A stretch of DNA of 62,242 nucleotides, from positions 1 through 62,242 of the IMG/VR virus record IMGVR_UViG_3300009183_000009; one strand, written 5' to 3'. Made by a program: the position numbers and the translations under genes. This document shows, piece after piece, positions 27,401-35,370 of this stretch; position 1 is the stretch's first letter, and each line of letters starts with the position of its first letter. The notes beneath the pieces are model-generated. The model was not told the origin of the DNA, searched no databases, and worked only from the letters and a program-made list of their open reading frames with translations. The stretch comes from a virus.

Positions 27401-30400
27401 TAAAGGGGTCAACCCCTACCAAGCTTTTAAATTTGCTCTTGAAGATAACATAGAAGAATTGGAAAACTTGCCCTCTGTTGATGAAGCAGGTTTTAAAAAT
27501 GTCACAAATGCTGAGTTTAAAAATAAAATAAAAGAACTTAAAGACCTTGCAAAAAATGCGGGTAGTTATTTAACGGCTGTCTACGATGAGCCTGTATATA
27601 AAGGCAGACCACACTATGATTTGTTTGGAGACAATCCAGCCGCACATGCCGTTTTAAAGTTTTTTAGAACCGCCCTTGCAACGGGGAAAGAACCATCTTG
27701 GGAAAACGCTTTTGCAGAAGCAAAAGCGGATGCTGAACACACCATAAAAGTGTTTGAGCAAACTGACCTTGAAAAAGAAGGCAATGCTTTTTATAAACGT
27801 TTTAAACAAATATACGAAGACTTAGATACGCTTGATGTAAAAGACTTTAAATACAACCCACCGTCTGGCGCGCCTGTGCCAGAACCTGTTGGCTATTTGT
27901 TGCGCACGCTCCATACCCGCCCAGAAAACGAATACGTTCATTGGGACGACCTTGCAGACAAACAACCACCGGTTGTAAAAACTGTTTTTAAACGTATTTA
28001 CGATTCGTTTACACCGCCGCAAAAAGAATTTTTTGACCGTGCCATAAGCACGACTCCGCTTGATCGCCAAAATGGACAGGATTTGTACCAAGCATTGAGT
28101 GCTGTGTTTGAGAAATCCGGCACACCAAGCAAATTGTCTGACATGATGGCGTCTGAAATGCTTCACGCCGAAGGTGTTGCAGGCATTAAGTTCTTTGATA
28201 ACCCATCAAGAAAAACAAAACAAGGCACGTTTAACTACGTTGACTTTAGCGACAAGGGGGAAGGCGCTCAAATACTTGGTGTTGACCTTGAGCCTGTGGG
28301 GCAGACCAAAGAGATGCTGTTCTCCCGCGCTGTTGCTCCGGGGTTTGAGGATGCGTTGAACACAGCCAACGACATTATTGCTAAGCCCAAAACAGTTCGT
28401 CAGCGGGTTGAAGCTAACCTTGGTCTGGCATTCCGTACACAGGTGCTGGACAGACTGGCTCCGCTGGAACAAATTGCCAATACTATGCTTGACCCACTCA
28501 AGGGCACGCAGATGATGTACTACCTGCGCATGTCAGACCAGCGCATGTCTTTTGTTCAGCAAGCTGTTGGTCGTGGTGTTCCACAACTTGTTGGCTACAA
28601 GCGCAAAGACGGACAGACTGAGTACCTGATTGAAAGCAAAGAAGGTGTCAACCTGTCGTCTGTGGTCGACACCTTGAAGGACGCACCCGGCATGAATGCT
28701 GAAGCGGCCAATAAGTTGTTTACGCTGTACTTGGCTGGCAAACGTGCTGAACGTGTTGGCTACAACAAGCTGAACTTCTCCAAGACAGAATCTGAGATAC
28801 GCAGTGCCGTTACTCAAATCGAAGGTAACAAAGAACTGTTGGGCGTGTTTGAAAAAGCACGCACTCAATACAACAACTACAACCGCAACCTGATGAAGTT
28901 CATGGAGTCTACGGGCGCTATGTCTAAGGAAGTTGCTGAACAGCTTGCCAGCACCAACGACTACATTCCCTACTACCGTGAGCGCAACGGCAACGCCGAA
29001 CTGGTCATTGGCGGCGAAGGCACGTTTAAGATGGGTAGTCTTAAAGATCAACCACAACTGAAAGAGTTGATTGGTGGTGAAGAAAAGATCATGGACTTCC
29101 TGACAAGCTCAGTGGAGAACACGTCCATCATTATGGATATTGGTTTGCGCAACAAGGCTACTACCAACGCCATGTTTGAGTTGGTTGATCTGGGTATTGC
29201 CCGATTCGTTAAGCCTGACTCAACTGGCCCCAACATTGTGCGCTTTAAAGATCGCGGTGAAGAGAAGGCGGTTGAGATCAACACACGCAATACCGACTTC
29301 CCTGCCGACTTACTGGTCAAAGGGCTTGAGGGTATTCCTGTAAACAACTCTGCGCTTGTCAGAGCTATGGGAGTTCCATCTAACTTTTTACGTAAAGCTA
29401 TTACCCTGAACCCGTTGTACTCTATGCGGCAGATATTCCGTGACTCTGTTGCGGCTCCTCTGATGTCCGGCGCAGACATGTTGCCCATTATTGGTGCTCT
29501 CAAACAAATTGGTGCGTCGGCAACAAAAGAAAAGCTGGAGGCTCGCGGCATTGTTGGTGGGCAAGTATTCACTGGCACAAACGAAGACCTTACCACTATC
29601 CTTAGAGAGTTCCAGTCAGGCAAGATGGGGTTGTCTCAGTTGATGGCACGCGCCGAAGGCATTGCAATGGAGGCTGACGCAACTACTCGCCGTGCTCAGT
29701 ACGACTCTTACATCAAGCAAGGACTGTCCGAGATGGAAGCTACGCTGATGTCGCTGGAGTCAATGAACTTCAACCGCAAAGGCTTGTCGCCCAGCGTGCG
29801 CATGGCGTCTACGCTGATACCTTTCTTCAATGCCCAGTTGCAGAGCTTGGACGTTTTATACCGCGCTATGACAGGCAAGATGCCGTTTAATGAGCGCCTA
29901 GACATTCAAGGAAAGCTGTACCGCCGTGGCATGTTGCTGGCTGGCACAGCCGTGGCCTACGCCATGCTCATGCAGGACGACGAAGCCTACAAGAACGCCA
30001 ACCCTGATGAGAAGTACGGCAACTTCTTTGTGCGCATCCCCGGATTGAAAGAACCTATTCGTGTACCAGTTCCGTTTGAAATTGGCTATATCTTTAAGGC
30101 TCTGCCCGAAGCTATGGTCAACATCATGGCAAACAAACATGGCGACGAGGAAGCCTACAAAGCATTCAAACAGATTGCGCTTCAGACCATACCGGGCGGC
30201 ACATCTTTGTTCCTGCCAGCCGCTGTGAAACCTATGATTGAGAACGCCGCCAACTACTCGTTCTTTACTGGGCGCTCACTTGAGACTAAGCGAGAGCAGA
30301 ATCTTGAGGCGGCTTACCGCTACCGAGACAACACTTCTGAGATTGCCAAGATCATTGGTCAGGCGGGCAATGTGTCACCTATCAAAATAGAGAACCTGAT

Positions 30401-30875
30401 ACGCGGCTACACCGGCTCTATGGGTATGGCGCTGGCTCAGAGTTTTAACGTGGCAATGCCAACGCCCAAGGGCACACCAGAGCAAGCTACCAAGCGTTTG
30501 TCCGACACTCCTGTGATCGGCCCTTTGTTCCAGCCCAACGATGCTGGCGGCATTGTGGGCGCTGTCTATGACCGCATGACTGAGGTGAAAGAAGTCAAGC
30601 ACACGTTCGACGAGTTGGTAAAAGAAGGCCGTAGGGCAGAGGCCAAGGAGTATCTCCAGACGCATCTCAACGACTACGCCGCGTCAGCAGTGGGCGGCAA
30701 CGCTCAACAGCAGATGACGCTGATTACTCAAGCAATGAATGCGGTCAAAGCGTCCAATCTTCCTCCAGATCAGAAGCGAGCAAAGCTGGACGAGTTGCAG
30801 GCTTTGCGTATAAAGATCGCCACGAACATCCGGGAAGTCTTCGATAGAACCACACTCCAAGCATCCCGTCCTTGA
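21441..30875 (+). CDS. Giant polyvalent protein: metallopeptidase-like, ART-like and LPD38-like domains
   Basis: 3144 residues, about 15% of the genome. Residues 1-1700 are mostly charged helix with coiled coils and a hydrophobic region at about 115-250. A zincin-like segment carries HEVGVH near residue 1763 (LGVLLHEVGVHIG), a spacing often seen in phage polyvalent proteins. At about 1894 begins an ADP-ribosyltransferase-like domain (WHGTGVEFKEFD, SSGEGHQAFGYGTYRA), closing near 2280 with GIKFFDNPSR and NYVDFSDKGEG. At about 2770-2900 lies an LPD38-like region (NFNRKGLSPSVRMASTLIPFFN). Probably injected with the DNA to act in the host cell. Confidence 0.85.
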   Translation: MPQYKVEIPGQGTFNVDSPEELTDAEVYAAVRQQLRSEKPQEPEAQPESGFFPALKSSASALKSDIASLAGRSGLMDLAKAEQIRKESEEYQRQTFAPTQEGWTEAPFTKFKELAGGSLPYMAAPIAAGMLAPEGAIGLGVAGLTSATQFAGSGLSRQMDEGKSLAETNLGAAVAASVPQAALDILSLRMIPGIRGIFGAVGKEMTEVEAQAIAKQGLAKTLGDYALTTGKTAGMEGLTEAGQQVFERLQAGLNLTDQQAQDEYFQNFLGGAVLGGALAPIGRYSERGKEQRQAKALLQQPEAVAPPEPSAPVAPTTAEEAIPEPTLRQPVSEKAAKEPVLPGAAASFKERLEQRKQLEKAVAPYEKEQARVAALTPFDYLMEQTSEVPKPTKVKEGEGLVAADMTGLPYAMKFAKQQIEAAKYNEIEPDVSKYIEYLLTKPDYANILATHAKQLPGLNAKQSKSVLAALPSALKLRAEAEAKKTAEAEKPAETPDKDLSHLEPLFNKAFEGKEPIIEVNENLMPTRNAKIVRENVNTLLQQADDVEATYRAARRAGNRAAAVSAFAQKQAITKKLNALTEETPAGALTEGKQKPPGEIDTRASYAREVIQLRRQQQKALEDIEITLNTLRAGDVMGREVEPVRDPDTGKITMKPVEIGKGAAGASGAVLAQRAESLRGDYINALLKEAATHRRALGKAPITVDEATKAASRVYDVVNEWIERSKAKPLPRSVEKPEFVEKIVQPAQKRAGKIIRGAVTERAYSDKPPAKAPEGYDETDGKWEKFPTGKPNPPFVWEFIDSRPVEGRFNEIARLSDKEVKHFKAQIDNVVKDLEEIPSEVSRETPLLKQQFAGAEAKKTAEARGETAATASGELRRLREYVGNMIDKALTRNPPEEIQNSLERAKEIIEDGKASKTLLDAAQNQAARILRGEDLGKQVYTRRELASSKRVVDNVPGREAETRIGERRTYRQVGYEAALAPEGSALRELQDAIKLYERTAQEGEIAGEGAAGQGQLFPETRKDIGYIRANPANFAKSPQIKPVWETLEQSRKLKAELDQKTKIDRARAVVAVKEVESLTALVDNIKANTKFFWADTTKWSDQALAKAFVPYPDIGNTAAEQALVDIYLKSPKSLSAQDKVTVDALIKTFTAKALPKYQEKLKQAVSMLAQGERLNDFNNKLLGFMQDSNKSVREAAEAKKQALAPLQEALDRIKVALKASPVLTEAQKEAIGLEGKISDQRAKYSQSVEAAIKKTNDQMVVARDAILNPQIEPVLRSLKAAGTRLEKVLDEITNAEEAFDAMLETEGGEERLLSSPYQVESLRKNKETAEKLIDQIQEQSKIYEDLLKQKNEDFTRSSIAVQAMLDKNVKYEREYLEILEGQLAFVRGENIDAMQEKPGERRMFEKVTATQKYPFAARRAEEAIKVQRAALEAAKKRADAFKKETDDTKDKIEKTQKQAATDIAEKLPGIQMSKGEVSKLKTAAEKEAEAKNKAELDLTAETIDAGRRAQIKQTKLDELNTELENLYLDFAGRAGPTDPALLQEFARNKKKSPATRAYAQAKLDLYNQIEILEAQEDSLKTGKPFKKPRTATTPSTAALAGAKEFRSGSDAQIEQRQKRIDAAIDKEYARYERLEAKATMQADKEARKYAENLFESDDYIEPSRQSYEFSRGVPSTGLTKAELEAELTAGMGEPVTGRGREAQVKRALSVYENLDEYLSQFKDATRQKLESQIPSDAKGFVQDGKAVLFANNIAKGEGLGVLLHEVGVHIGFRNFFNQAQYNALVKTVKSWAAREDGSMEARVGKAAMDRVKAAETPANQIDDELLAYAVEEAMKAGVDPEGVKKGSAVQNWLRMVVDAFRKALEKFGINAKNLTAGDLVNFAYGAAQLELKGTWHGTGVEFKEFDHAYMSSGEGHQAFGYGTYRAQQKGIGQNYQRIAAENQTEKWAERPDVKEWFESQKPKFTGTLPEGTPDWFLESALDTTAGVTKGVNPYQAFKFALEDNIEELENLPSVDEAGFKNVTNAEFKNKIKELKDLAKNAGSYLTAVYDEPVYKGRPHYDLFGDNPAAHAVLKFFRTALATGKEPSWENAFAEAKADAEHTIKVFEQTDLEKEGNAFYKRFKQIYEDLDTLDVKDFKYNPPSGAPVPEPVGYLLRTLHTRPENEYVHWDDLADKQPPVVKTVFKRIYDSFTPPQKEFFDRAISTTPLDRQNGQDLYQALSAVFEKSGTPSKLSDMMASEMLHAEGVAGIKFFDNPSRKTKQGTFNYVDFSDKGEGAQILGVDLEPVGQTKEMLFSRAVAPGFEDALNTANDIIAKPKTVRQRVEANLGLAFRTQVLDRLAPLEQIANTMLDPLKGTQMMYYLRMSDQRMSFVQQAVGRGVPQLVGYKRKDGQTEYLIESKEGVNLSSVVDTLKDAPGMNAEAANKLFTLYLAGKRAERVGYNKLNFSKTESEIRSAVTQIEGNKELLGVFEKARTQYNNYNRNLMKFMESTGAMSKEVAEQLASTNDYIPYYRERNGNAELVIGGEGTFKMGSLKDQPQLKELIGGEEKIMDFLTSSVENTSIIMDIGLRNKATTNAMFELVDLGIARFVKPDSTGPNIVRFKDRGEEKAVEINTRNTDFPADLLVKGLEGIPVNNSALVRAMGVPSNFLRKAITLNPLYSMRQIFRDSVAAPLMSGADMLPIIGALKQIGASATKEKLEARGIVGGQVFTGTNEDLTTILREFQSGKMGLSQLMARAEGIAMEADATTRRAQYDSYIKQGLSEMEATLMSLESMNFNRKGLSPSVRMASTLIPFFNAQLQSLDVLYRAMTGKMPFNERLDIQGKLYRRGMLLAGTAVAYAMLMQDDEAYKNANPDEKYGNFFVRIPGLKEPIRVPVPFEIGYIFKALPEAMVNIMANKHGDEEAYKAFKQIALQTIPGGTSLFLPAAVKPMIENAANYSFFTGRSLETKREQNLEAAYRYRDNTSEIAKIIGQAGNVSPIKIENLIRGYTGSMGMALAQSFNVAMPTPKGTPEQATKRLSDTPVIGPLFQPNDAGGIVGAVYDRMTEVKEVKHTFDELVKEGRRAEAKEYLQTHLNDYAASAVGGNAQQQMTLITQAMNAVKASNLPPDQKRAKLDELQALRIKIATNIREVFDRTTLQASRP

Positions 30876-31014
30876 CGCCGGGTATGCCATAAACTTTAAA
30901 GGGTTGGGGAACGGCGGCGCGTAGCCCCCGCTCCTTTATCTCCTCAACATTCAGGCCGGGCACAAAGAACCCATCACCCGGTTCAAGCTTCTCCCACGGA
31001 TACATTATTACCAT
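30745..31014 (-). CDS. Small hypothetical protein, convergent overlap with the giant gene
   Basis: 89 residues from the ATG at 31014 with GAGGAAG ten bases upstream; an in-frame TTG further up is less likely. It contains YPWEKLEPGDGFFVPGLNVEEIKERGL, a pattern of small phage proteins of unknown role, and LGVWFYRRLPG. Its last about 43 codons lie opposite the end of the 3144-residue gene, an overlap of 131 bases between convergent genes. It is the last gene of the leftward block. Confidence 0.7.
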   Translation of the reverse strand: MVIMYPWEKLEPGDGFFVPGLNVEEIKERGLRAAVPQPFKVYGIPGVKDGMLGVWFYRRLPGCSWRSLYAKPATRPALLASDLEEDWTL

Positions 31015-33901
31015 TGAAGTGTTCTTCCTCAAACGTGATGTGCATTGCGTTAACTCTCATAACAGGGCCGTTGGTCTTGCCGAGCATATCTTTCTTGGTG
31101 TACTTGACGCGGAACATTTTCTCCATCTGCTTCTTGAACTCGTCGTAGCTAAAGCTCATGCTGACGCAATGCTTCTTGAGTAGCTGTTCCTCGATGTAGT
31201 ACTCCCTGAACCCATCAGCAAGCGTGCCATGCTCCACACGCCCCAGCACCTTAGACCTAGTGAGCGACTTGTCAACCGACTCGCCATCTCCCCATGCAGC
31301 CAGCAATCGGCCATCCGCTTTCTTGATGATGATAAAGCTGCCGTAGTTGTCGCCGGTATAAGCATTGAGCACGTCCTCGGCTGTGCGCACACTGCCACGG
31401 ATGATGCCGCGTGCTTTGTCCACAACGAGTTTCAAAGCGTTAATAACTTTCTGTACTTCCACATCAATGATGTTGGCGTAGTCCCTGCGCAGGAGAATGG
31501 CAGACGCAACAATTACAGTACAGCCAGCGTGCCAGTAGCGCTCGTCGTCATCAAAGTCCATGACCTTTTTCAAGTGCGCGTGCGTCTTAGCAACTACTTC
31601 TTTAGCAACATCTTGGTGCTTGGTCAACCATCTAACCCACGCTTCACCAGCCACACCGTAGTGACGCTTTATGTCCAGCAGGACTTCACGCTCTTTAGGA
31701 GTCCACGACAGCTTGATGTTTGGGTTCCACTCCAGCATACGCAGAAGTTCGCCGTTTGAACTGAACTTCCTTGCGCCAGCCATGTAGTCGGTCAGGCTTT
31801 CGTTGGAGGTCATGGTGCAGGTGGTTTTCCAAGACGTGTTGTTGAGACGCTCCTTGTTGGCTCCCGCCTCCATACGCTCCTTGCCCTGCGCTTCAGCAAA
31901 GTCAAAAATGAACACTGGTGCCCATTCCATGTTGGCACGTTGGGTGTTGGTGATCTCGTCCACAAGCAGAGGCATACTGTTGAGCAAGCCAGCGCGTTGT
32001 TGCATGGCTACTGGGGATGTGCCTTTGCCTGTCCTATACCTCAGGGGGTGACCCCATACACCAGCCTTGGCACTCAGCACCAGCGACTTACCAGTACCAG
32101 ACTCGCGGGAACCGATGTGCCACACGAAGCCCTCATACTCGGTGAACCGCATCAAGGATGCACCAAACGAATCCAGACATACAGCCAGCGCCGTCTCCAT
32201 GTTGAGCTTGTCCACAAAGATGGTCTGCCACATCTTCTTCCATGTCTGCAAGTCACCGTCGCTGTTGGTGTTGCGGTTGATGTTCTCCAGACCGGGCATG
32301 GGGATGCGTGTCTCTCTGCCGTCCTTGGTGAACACGCGGTTGTTGTAGACGAAGCTGTCGTCCTCCTGCCAACCACATTGATAGGGCACGACGATGGGCT
32401 TCTTGGCTTGCGATGCCTCGCCTACACAAGCACGCACATACTCATAAAGCTGTTTGTCGTAGCCTGCAAAGGTAGACACAATGTTCTGACTAGCCAACCA
32501 CTTGAGAGTCTCGTCCTTGCTGACAACCGATTTCTGTGGAAAGTTCAGCGTTAACACGCCTTCGGGACGCACAGCGGCCATGTGAACCAAGTGCTCGTTT
32601 TCCATCTTGAGCAAGTCAACCACAAACAAGTCGTAGGGAACAAGCTGGATGGTCTTCTTGCTTTTCTTGCCCTCCTCGTCTGCCTCCTCCTTAACAAAGT
32701 ACACACCGCCGTTCTCGCCGTAGCTGTAACCCCTTGGTGGGAGTGGGCGTCTTACTGCGGGTATGTTGTCTGGCGTGTCGCCCTCATCGCTTTCATCCAG
32801 CGCAAAGAACTCCTCCTCAACAAACTCCTCGCTGACAGTCGACAAAGGGATTACTTTCTCTGTGTTGTCTGCCTTAAGTTCCCGCCCCAGTATCAAGGGG
32901 TTGGTGATCTTACCCCAGTGTGGACAACCTGTGCATATCCCGGGATTGAGTGAGTCCATTGCCACGCAGGAGTACGGCCCTTTGATCTCAGACAACTTTT
33001 GTTGCATCCGATCTAGCGGGTATGGGTGCATCTCTGACAGCCACACCGCCTTTTCATCGCCGTCATTGCAGACCTTGGCCCAAGAGAGCAGACCGCGCCA
33101 TACAGGTTCCTTGCCGTCATCCTGCGCCGTGTTGAGATAATCCACAACCTGACCGCATTTCGACTCAAAGCTGGCAAACAGCGTGGTGCTGTTCTCAATG
33201 AGCTTGACTTGCGCCTTGGTCATTGCCTTTGAGGGACGTGCGCCGGGCAGGGAGAGTGTCTCAACCCTTTGTATCGGATCAGCTTTTTCAACAAGGTGTT
33301 TGTCGATGAGCGCCGCAATGTCTTCAAACTTAAAGATGTCGCCCTCGGCCAGCAGTTTCACTGGCATCGGCTTGCTGTACTTCTTCTTGTGATTGAAAGT
33401 TTCTGGGAAGCGCATCACCCTTGCGGAGTCAGCCGTCACCGACATGTCGATAGACATCTTCTCCTGCGCACACAGACGTTTCAAGTTTTCAGCAACAGGT
33501 TTCCAAACAGCAGTTGACAGTTCTTCTGTCAGAGGCCAGTAACAATGTATTCCACCACCTGAAGACACAATCCACGGCTTGCCCAGTTCAGACAAGCCAA
33601 CCTTCTCCATAAAGGCATCCAACGCAAGGGCGGCGGCTTTCTTGGACTCGTACCCATCCATGTCGATGAAGAACGCTTTGATCTTCAGCGTGTTCTCTGC
33701 CGTGCGCTTACCTGCCTTTGCAAAAGTGGATAAAGCAAAGAAAATGTTGTAGTCGGCTTTGTTCCAGCGGTCTACATAGGGTAGTAAGTCCTCAAGTTTT
33801 TCAACAAAGGCGTGTTCTCTCTTTTTGGTTAATTCGACCGCGCAGTAGTACCCCGTACCCGGAGACGGAAGAACCACCGCTAAAAATTCAAGCGGAGTCA
33901 T
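30983..33901 (-). CDS. Primase-helicase: AEP-like primase plus DUF927-type ATPase
   Basis: 972 residues. The N-terminal part has archaeo-eukaryotic primase motifs: FFIDMDG (D80, D82), SSGGGIHCYW (113-122) and a basic/acidic block ending ADSARVMRFPET (about 157-168). Near residue 330 a Cys motif (GICTGCPHW) follows. The C-terminal half is a P-loop helicase: Walker A GSRESGTGKS at about 598, Walker B SMPLLVDEIT near 645. Together it would prime and unwind DNA for the family A polymerase. It starts after an AAAGGACAG site. Confidence 0.88.
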   Translation of the reverse strand: MTPLEFLAVVLPSPGTGYYCAVELTKKREHAFVEKLEDLLPYVDRWNKADYNIFFALSTFAKAGKRTAENTLKIKAFFIDMDGYESKKAAALALDAFMEKVGLSELGKPWIVSSGGGIHCYWPLTEELSTAVWKPVAENLKRLCAQEKMSIDMSVTADSARVMRFPETFNHKKKYSKPMPVKLLAEGDIFKFEDIAALIDKHLVEKADPIQRVETLSLPGARPSKAMTKAQVKLIENSTTLFASFESKCGQVVDYLNTAQDDGKEPVWRGLLSWAKVCNDGDEKAVWLSEMHPYPLDRMQQKLSEIKGPYSCVAMDSLNPGICTGCPHWGKITNPLILGRELKADNTEKVIPLSTVSEEFVEEEFFALDESDEGDTPDNIPAVRRPLPPRGYSYGENGGVYFVKEEADEEGKKSKKTIQLVPYDLFVVDLLKMENEHLVHMAAVRPEGVLTLNFPQKSVVSKDETLKWLASQNIVSTFAGYDKQLYEYVRACVGEASQAKKPIVVPYQCGWQEDDSFVYNNRVFTKDGRETRIPMPGLENINRNTNSDGDLQTWKKMWQTIFVDKLNMETALAVCLDSFGASLMRFTEYEGFVWHIGSRESGTGKSLVLSAKAGVWGHPLRYRTGKGTSPVAMQQRAGLLNSMPLLVDEITNTQRANMEWAPVFIFDFAEAQGKERMEAGANKERLNNTSWKTTCTMTSNESLTDYMAGARKFSSNGELLRMLEWNPNIKLSWTPKEREVLLDIKRHYGVAGEAWVRWLTKHQDVAKEVVAKTHAHLKKVMDFDDDERYWHAGCTVIVASAILLRRDYANIIDVEVQKVINALKLVVDKARGIIRGSVRTAEDVLNAYTGDNYGSFIIIKKADGRLLAAWGDGESVDKSLTRSKVLGRVEHGTLADGFREYYIEEQLLKKHCVSMSFSYDEFKKQMEKMFRVKYTKKDMLGKTNGPVMRVNAMHITFEEEHFNGNNVSVGEA

Positions 33902-33915
33902 ATCTGTCCTTTGGG

Positions 33916-34125
33916 TTATTTATAGTCGTCTGTCGCGTGGTCTATGCCTTGCTTAAAGCCATCCTCAAAACCTTCGTGAAAAGCTTTCTCTTTGCTGTCA
34001 ATAAGCTCAGCCGTGCGCTCCACAAGCACCTCAATCCAATCAGGGGTAACTTTGTCGAAACCCATGATGTAGATATAGCGCAGAAGTTCGTTGTTACTCA
34101 GTTGTCGAGGCTGAATGCTTTGCAT
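33916..34125 (-). CDS. Small hypothetical protein
   Basis: 69 residues from the ATG at 34125, with GGAG five bases upstream; its start lies inside the end of the HTH gene. Mostly helical and acidic (LSNNELLRYIYIMGFDKVTPDWIEVLVERTAEL, then a charged tail ending DHATDDYK). No recognised domain. It lies between the HTH gene and the primase-helicase gene, in one leftward unit. Confidence 0.7.
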   Translation of the reverse strand: MQSIQPRQLSNNELLRYIYIMGFDKVTPDWIEVLVERTAELIDSKEKAFHEGFEDGFKQGIDHATDDYK

Positions 34126-34376
34126 GTTTTTCTCCAAGCCTCGTCGGCGCTACTAGATGTTTGCAGGATTTTGAGAAGCGAACTGACAACAGGCCGGTAC
34201 GCTACGAAGACTTCACCACCACCGAACCAGTTGTAAACAGACTGCCGTGAAGCGCCTGTTGCCTTGGCTATTTTGATGACTGGGAAATTGTGATGGACAG
34301 CCCAGCGCCCGAGTTGGTTGCCCAACGTCTTTGGCGCTTTCATGACCATGTTGATTGTTTGATTAGAGTAAGCCAT
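34098..34376 (-). CDS. Small HTH DNA-binding protein, putative regulator
   Basis: 92 residues. A helix-turn-helix is visible at about residues 30-55 (FPVIKIAKATGASRQSVYNWFGGG), where the recognition helix would be SRQSVYNW. The C-terminal part (VSSLLKILQTSSSADEAW) may dimerise. This is the clearest candidate in the window for a phage-encoded regulator of the five repeated palindromes in the early block, but no direct link can be shown. A strong GC hairpin lies 7 bases before the start. Confidence 0.78.
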   Translation of the reverse strand: MAYSNQTINMVMKAPKTLGNQLGRWAVHHNFPVIKIAKATGASRQSVYNWFGGGEVFVAYRPVVSSLLKILQTSSSADEAWRKTCKAFSLDN

Positions 34377-34383
34377 TTTGATA

Positions 34384-34397
34384 GGGGCTTGCGCCCC
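34384..34397 (-). promoter_or_regulatory. GNRA-loop hairpin directly before the HTH gene
   Basis: On the leftward strand GGGGC-GCAA-GCCCC forms a five-pair GC stem with a GCAA (GNRA) tetraloop, ending 7 bases before the ATG of the HTH gene. It takes the place where a ribosome site would be expected, and no U-tract follows, so translational control is more likely than termination. Confidence 0.6.
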
Positions 34398-34406
34398 ACC
34401 CCTTTC

Positions 34407-35354
34407 TTACTCGTCCCAATCGTCAACCATTGCCGCCAAGGATGACTTCTTGGCAGGCACGGCACTCGGCTTCTTCTCTTCCTTGCGGACAGTAGGCTCT
34501 TCGCTTTCCTCCTCAACAACAGGCTCGGCCTTGGCTTTCGCTTTGGGCTTGGATGCTGGCGCTTCTTCCTCTTCTTCAACCACCTTGGCAGTTGGACGCT
34601 TGCCGCCAATGGCTAGGGGAGCCGCCACATTGTTGGAAACAAACATAGCGATAGCTTTCTGCGCTTCGGGGCTCTGACCTTTCTCCGCAATGTTGGGGTA
34701 CTCATCATCACTCAACCAACGCATAGCCTTGAAGAACAGCTTGGGGGACTCAGACTGGGTATCAAACTTCAAGCGTGTCACAACCTCGCTGGGGTCAACA
34801 GGGTTGGGGGTCTGCGCCAACAAGAAGCGAGCATAGGCTTGCAGGGGGCGGTTGTCGCCTTCTTCTTTACCAAAGATTGACTTGGCTGGCAGAGTCAGTT
34901 GCAGGACATCTCCCTCCATGTCGTTGGCAAGAACTACAGCAACACGTTGTTGGTAGCGGCAAGCACGGCTGTTACCTTGACCGGAGCCAGCGACATTCTG
35001 TTGGCAGTCAGTACAGGTAGCGGCTTGCTTGTTGGATGCGTCAGCGCTTGGCTTCTCACCATCGCCAGACCAGCAGTCAGGTGCGTTGGCTTCGCCGTCA
35101 TAGGACTTCATGTAGAACACACGTCCGATTTTGGGAGCGGCGGCGACAATCACTACGTCAAGGTAGCGTTCTTCGATAGCGGCAACTTCTTTGCCAGAGC
35201 TATACAAGCGGAACACGCCGCCTTTGATTGAGATGCGTTTGCCGCCATCACCGCCACCACTGCCAGCGAGGGCTTTGGCTACGGCAGACAGACCTGTGCG
35301 GTTTTTTACAAATGCAGGAACCGCGCCCTGATTAAAAATGGTCACGTTACTCAC
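34407..35354 (-). CDS. SSB-like / recombination-associated protein
   Basis: 315 residues from a GTG start with AGGAG upstream. A folded N-terminal two thirds includes a probable zinc site made of spaced cysteines (CWSG, then CTDCQQN and ACRYQQR). It is followed by a long acidic/Lys-rich disordered linker and ends in an acidic tip (MVDDWDE). An acidic tail after a disordered linker is the hallmark of single-strand DNA-binding proteins, where it recruits partners. Position between the HTH and helicase genes fits replication. Family not firmly recognised. Confidence 0.65.
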   Translation of the reverse strand: MSNVTIFNQGAVPAFVKNRTGLSAVAKALAGSGGGDGGKRISIKGGVFRLYSSGKEVAAIEERYLDVVIVAAAPKIGRVFYMKSYDGEANAPDCWSGDGEKPSADASNKQAATCTDCQQNVAGSGQGNSRACRYQQRVAVVLANDMEGDVLQLTLPAKSIFGKEEGDNRPLQAYARFLLAQTPNPVDPSEVVTRLKFDTQSESPKLFFKAMRWLSDDEYPNIAEKGQSPEAQKAIAMFVSNNVAAPLAIGGKRPTAKVVEEEEEAPASKPKAKAKAEPVVEEESEEPTVRKEEKKPSAVPAKKSSLAAMVDDWDE

Positions 35355-35370
35355 GTTATATTTCTCCTGA

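Noticed and set aside
30684-30890. A minus-strand frame opposite the end of the giant gene
   Set aside because: It is out of frame with the supported minus gene (30745-31014), has no ribosome site and no protein-like pattern.
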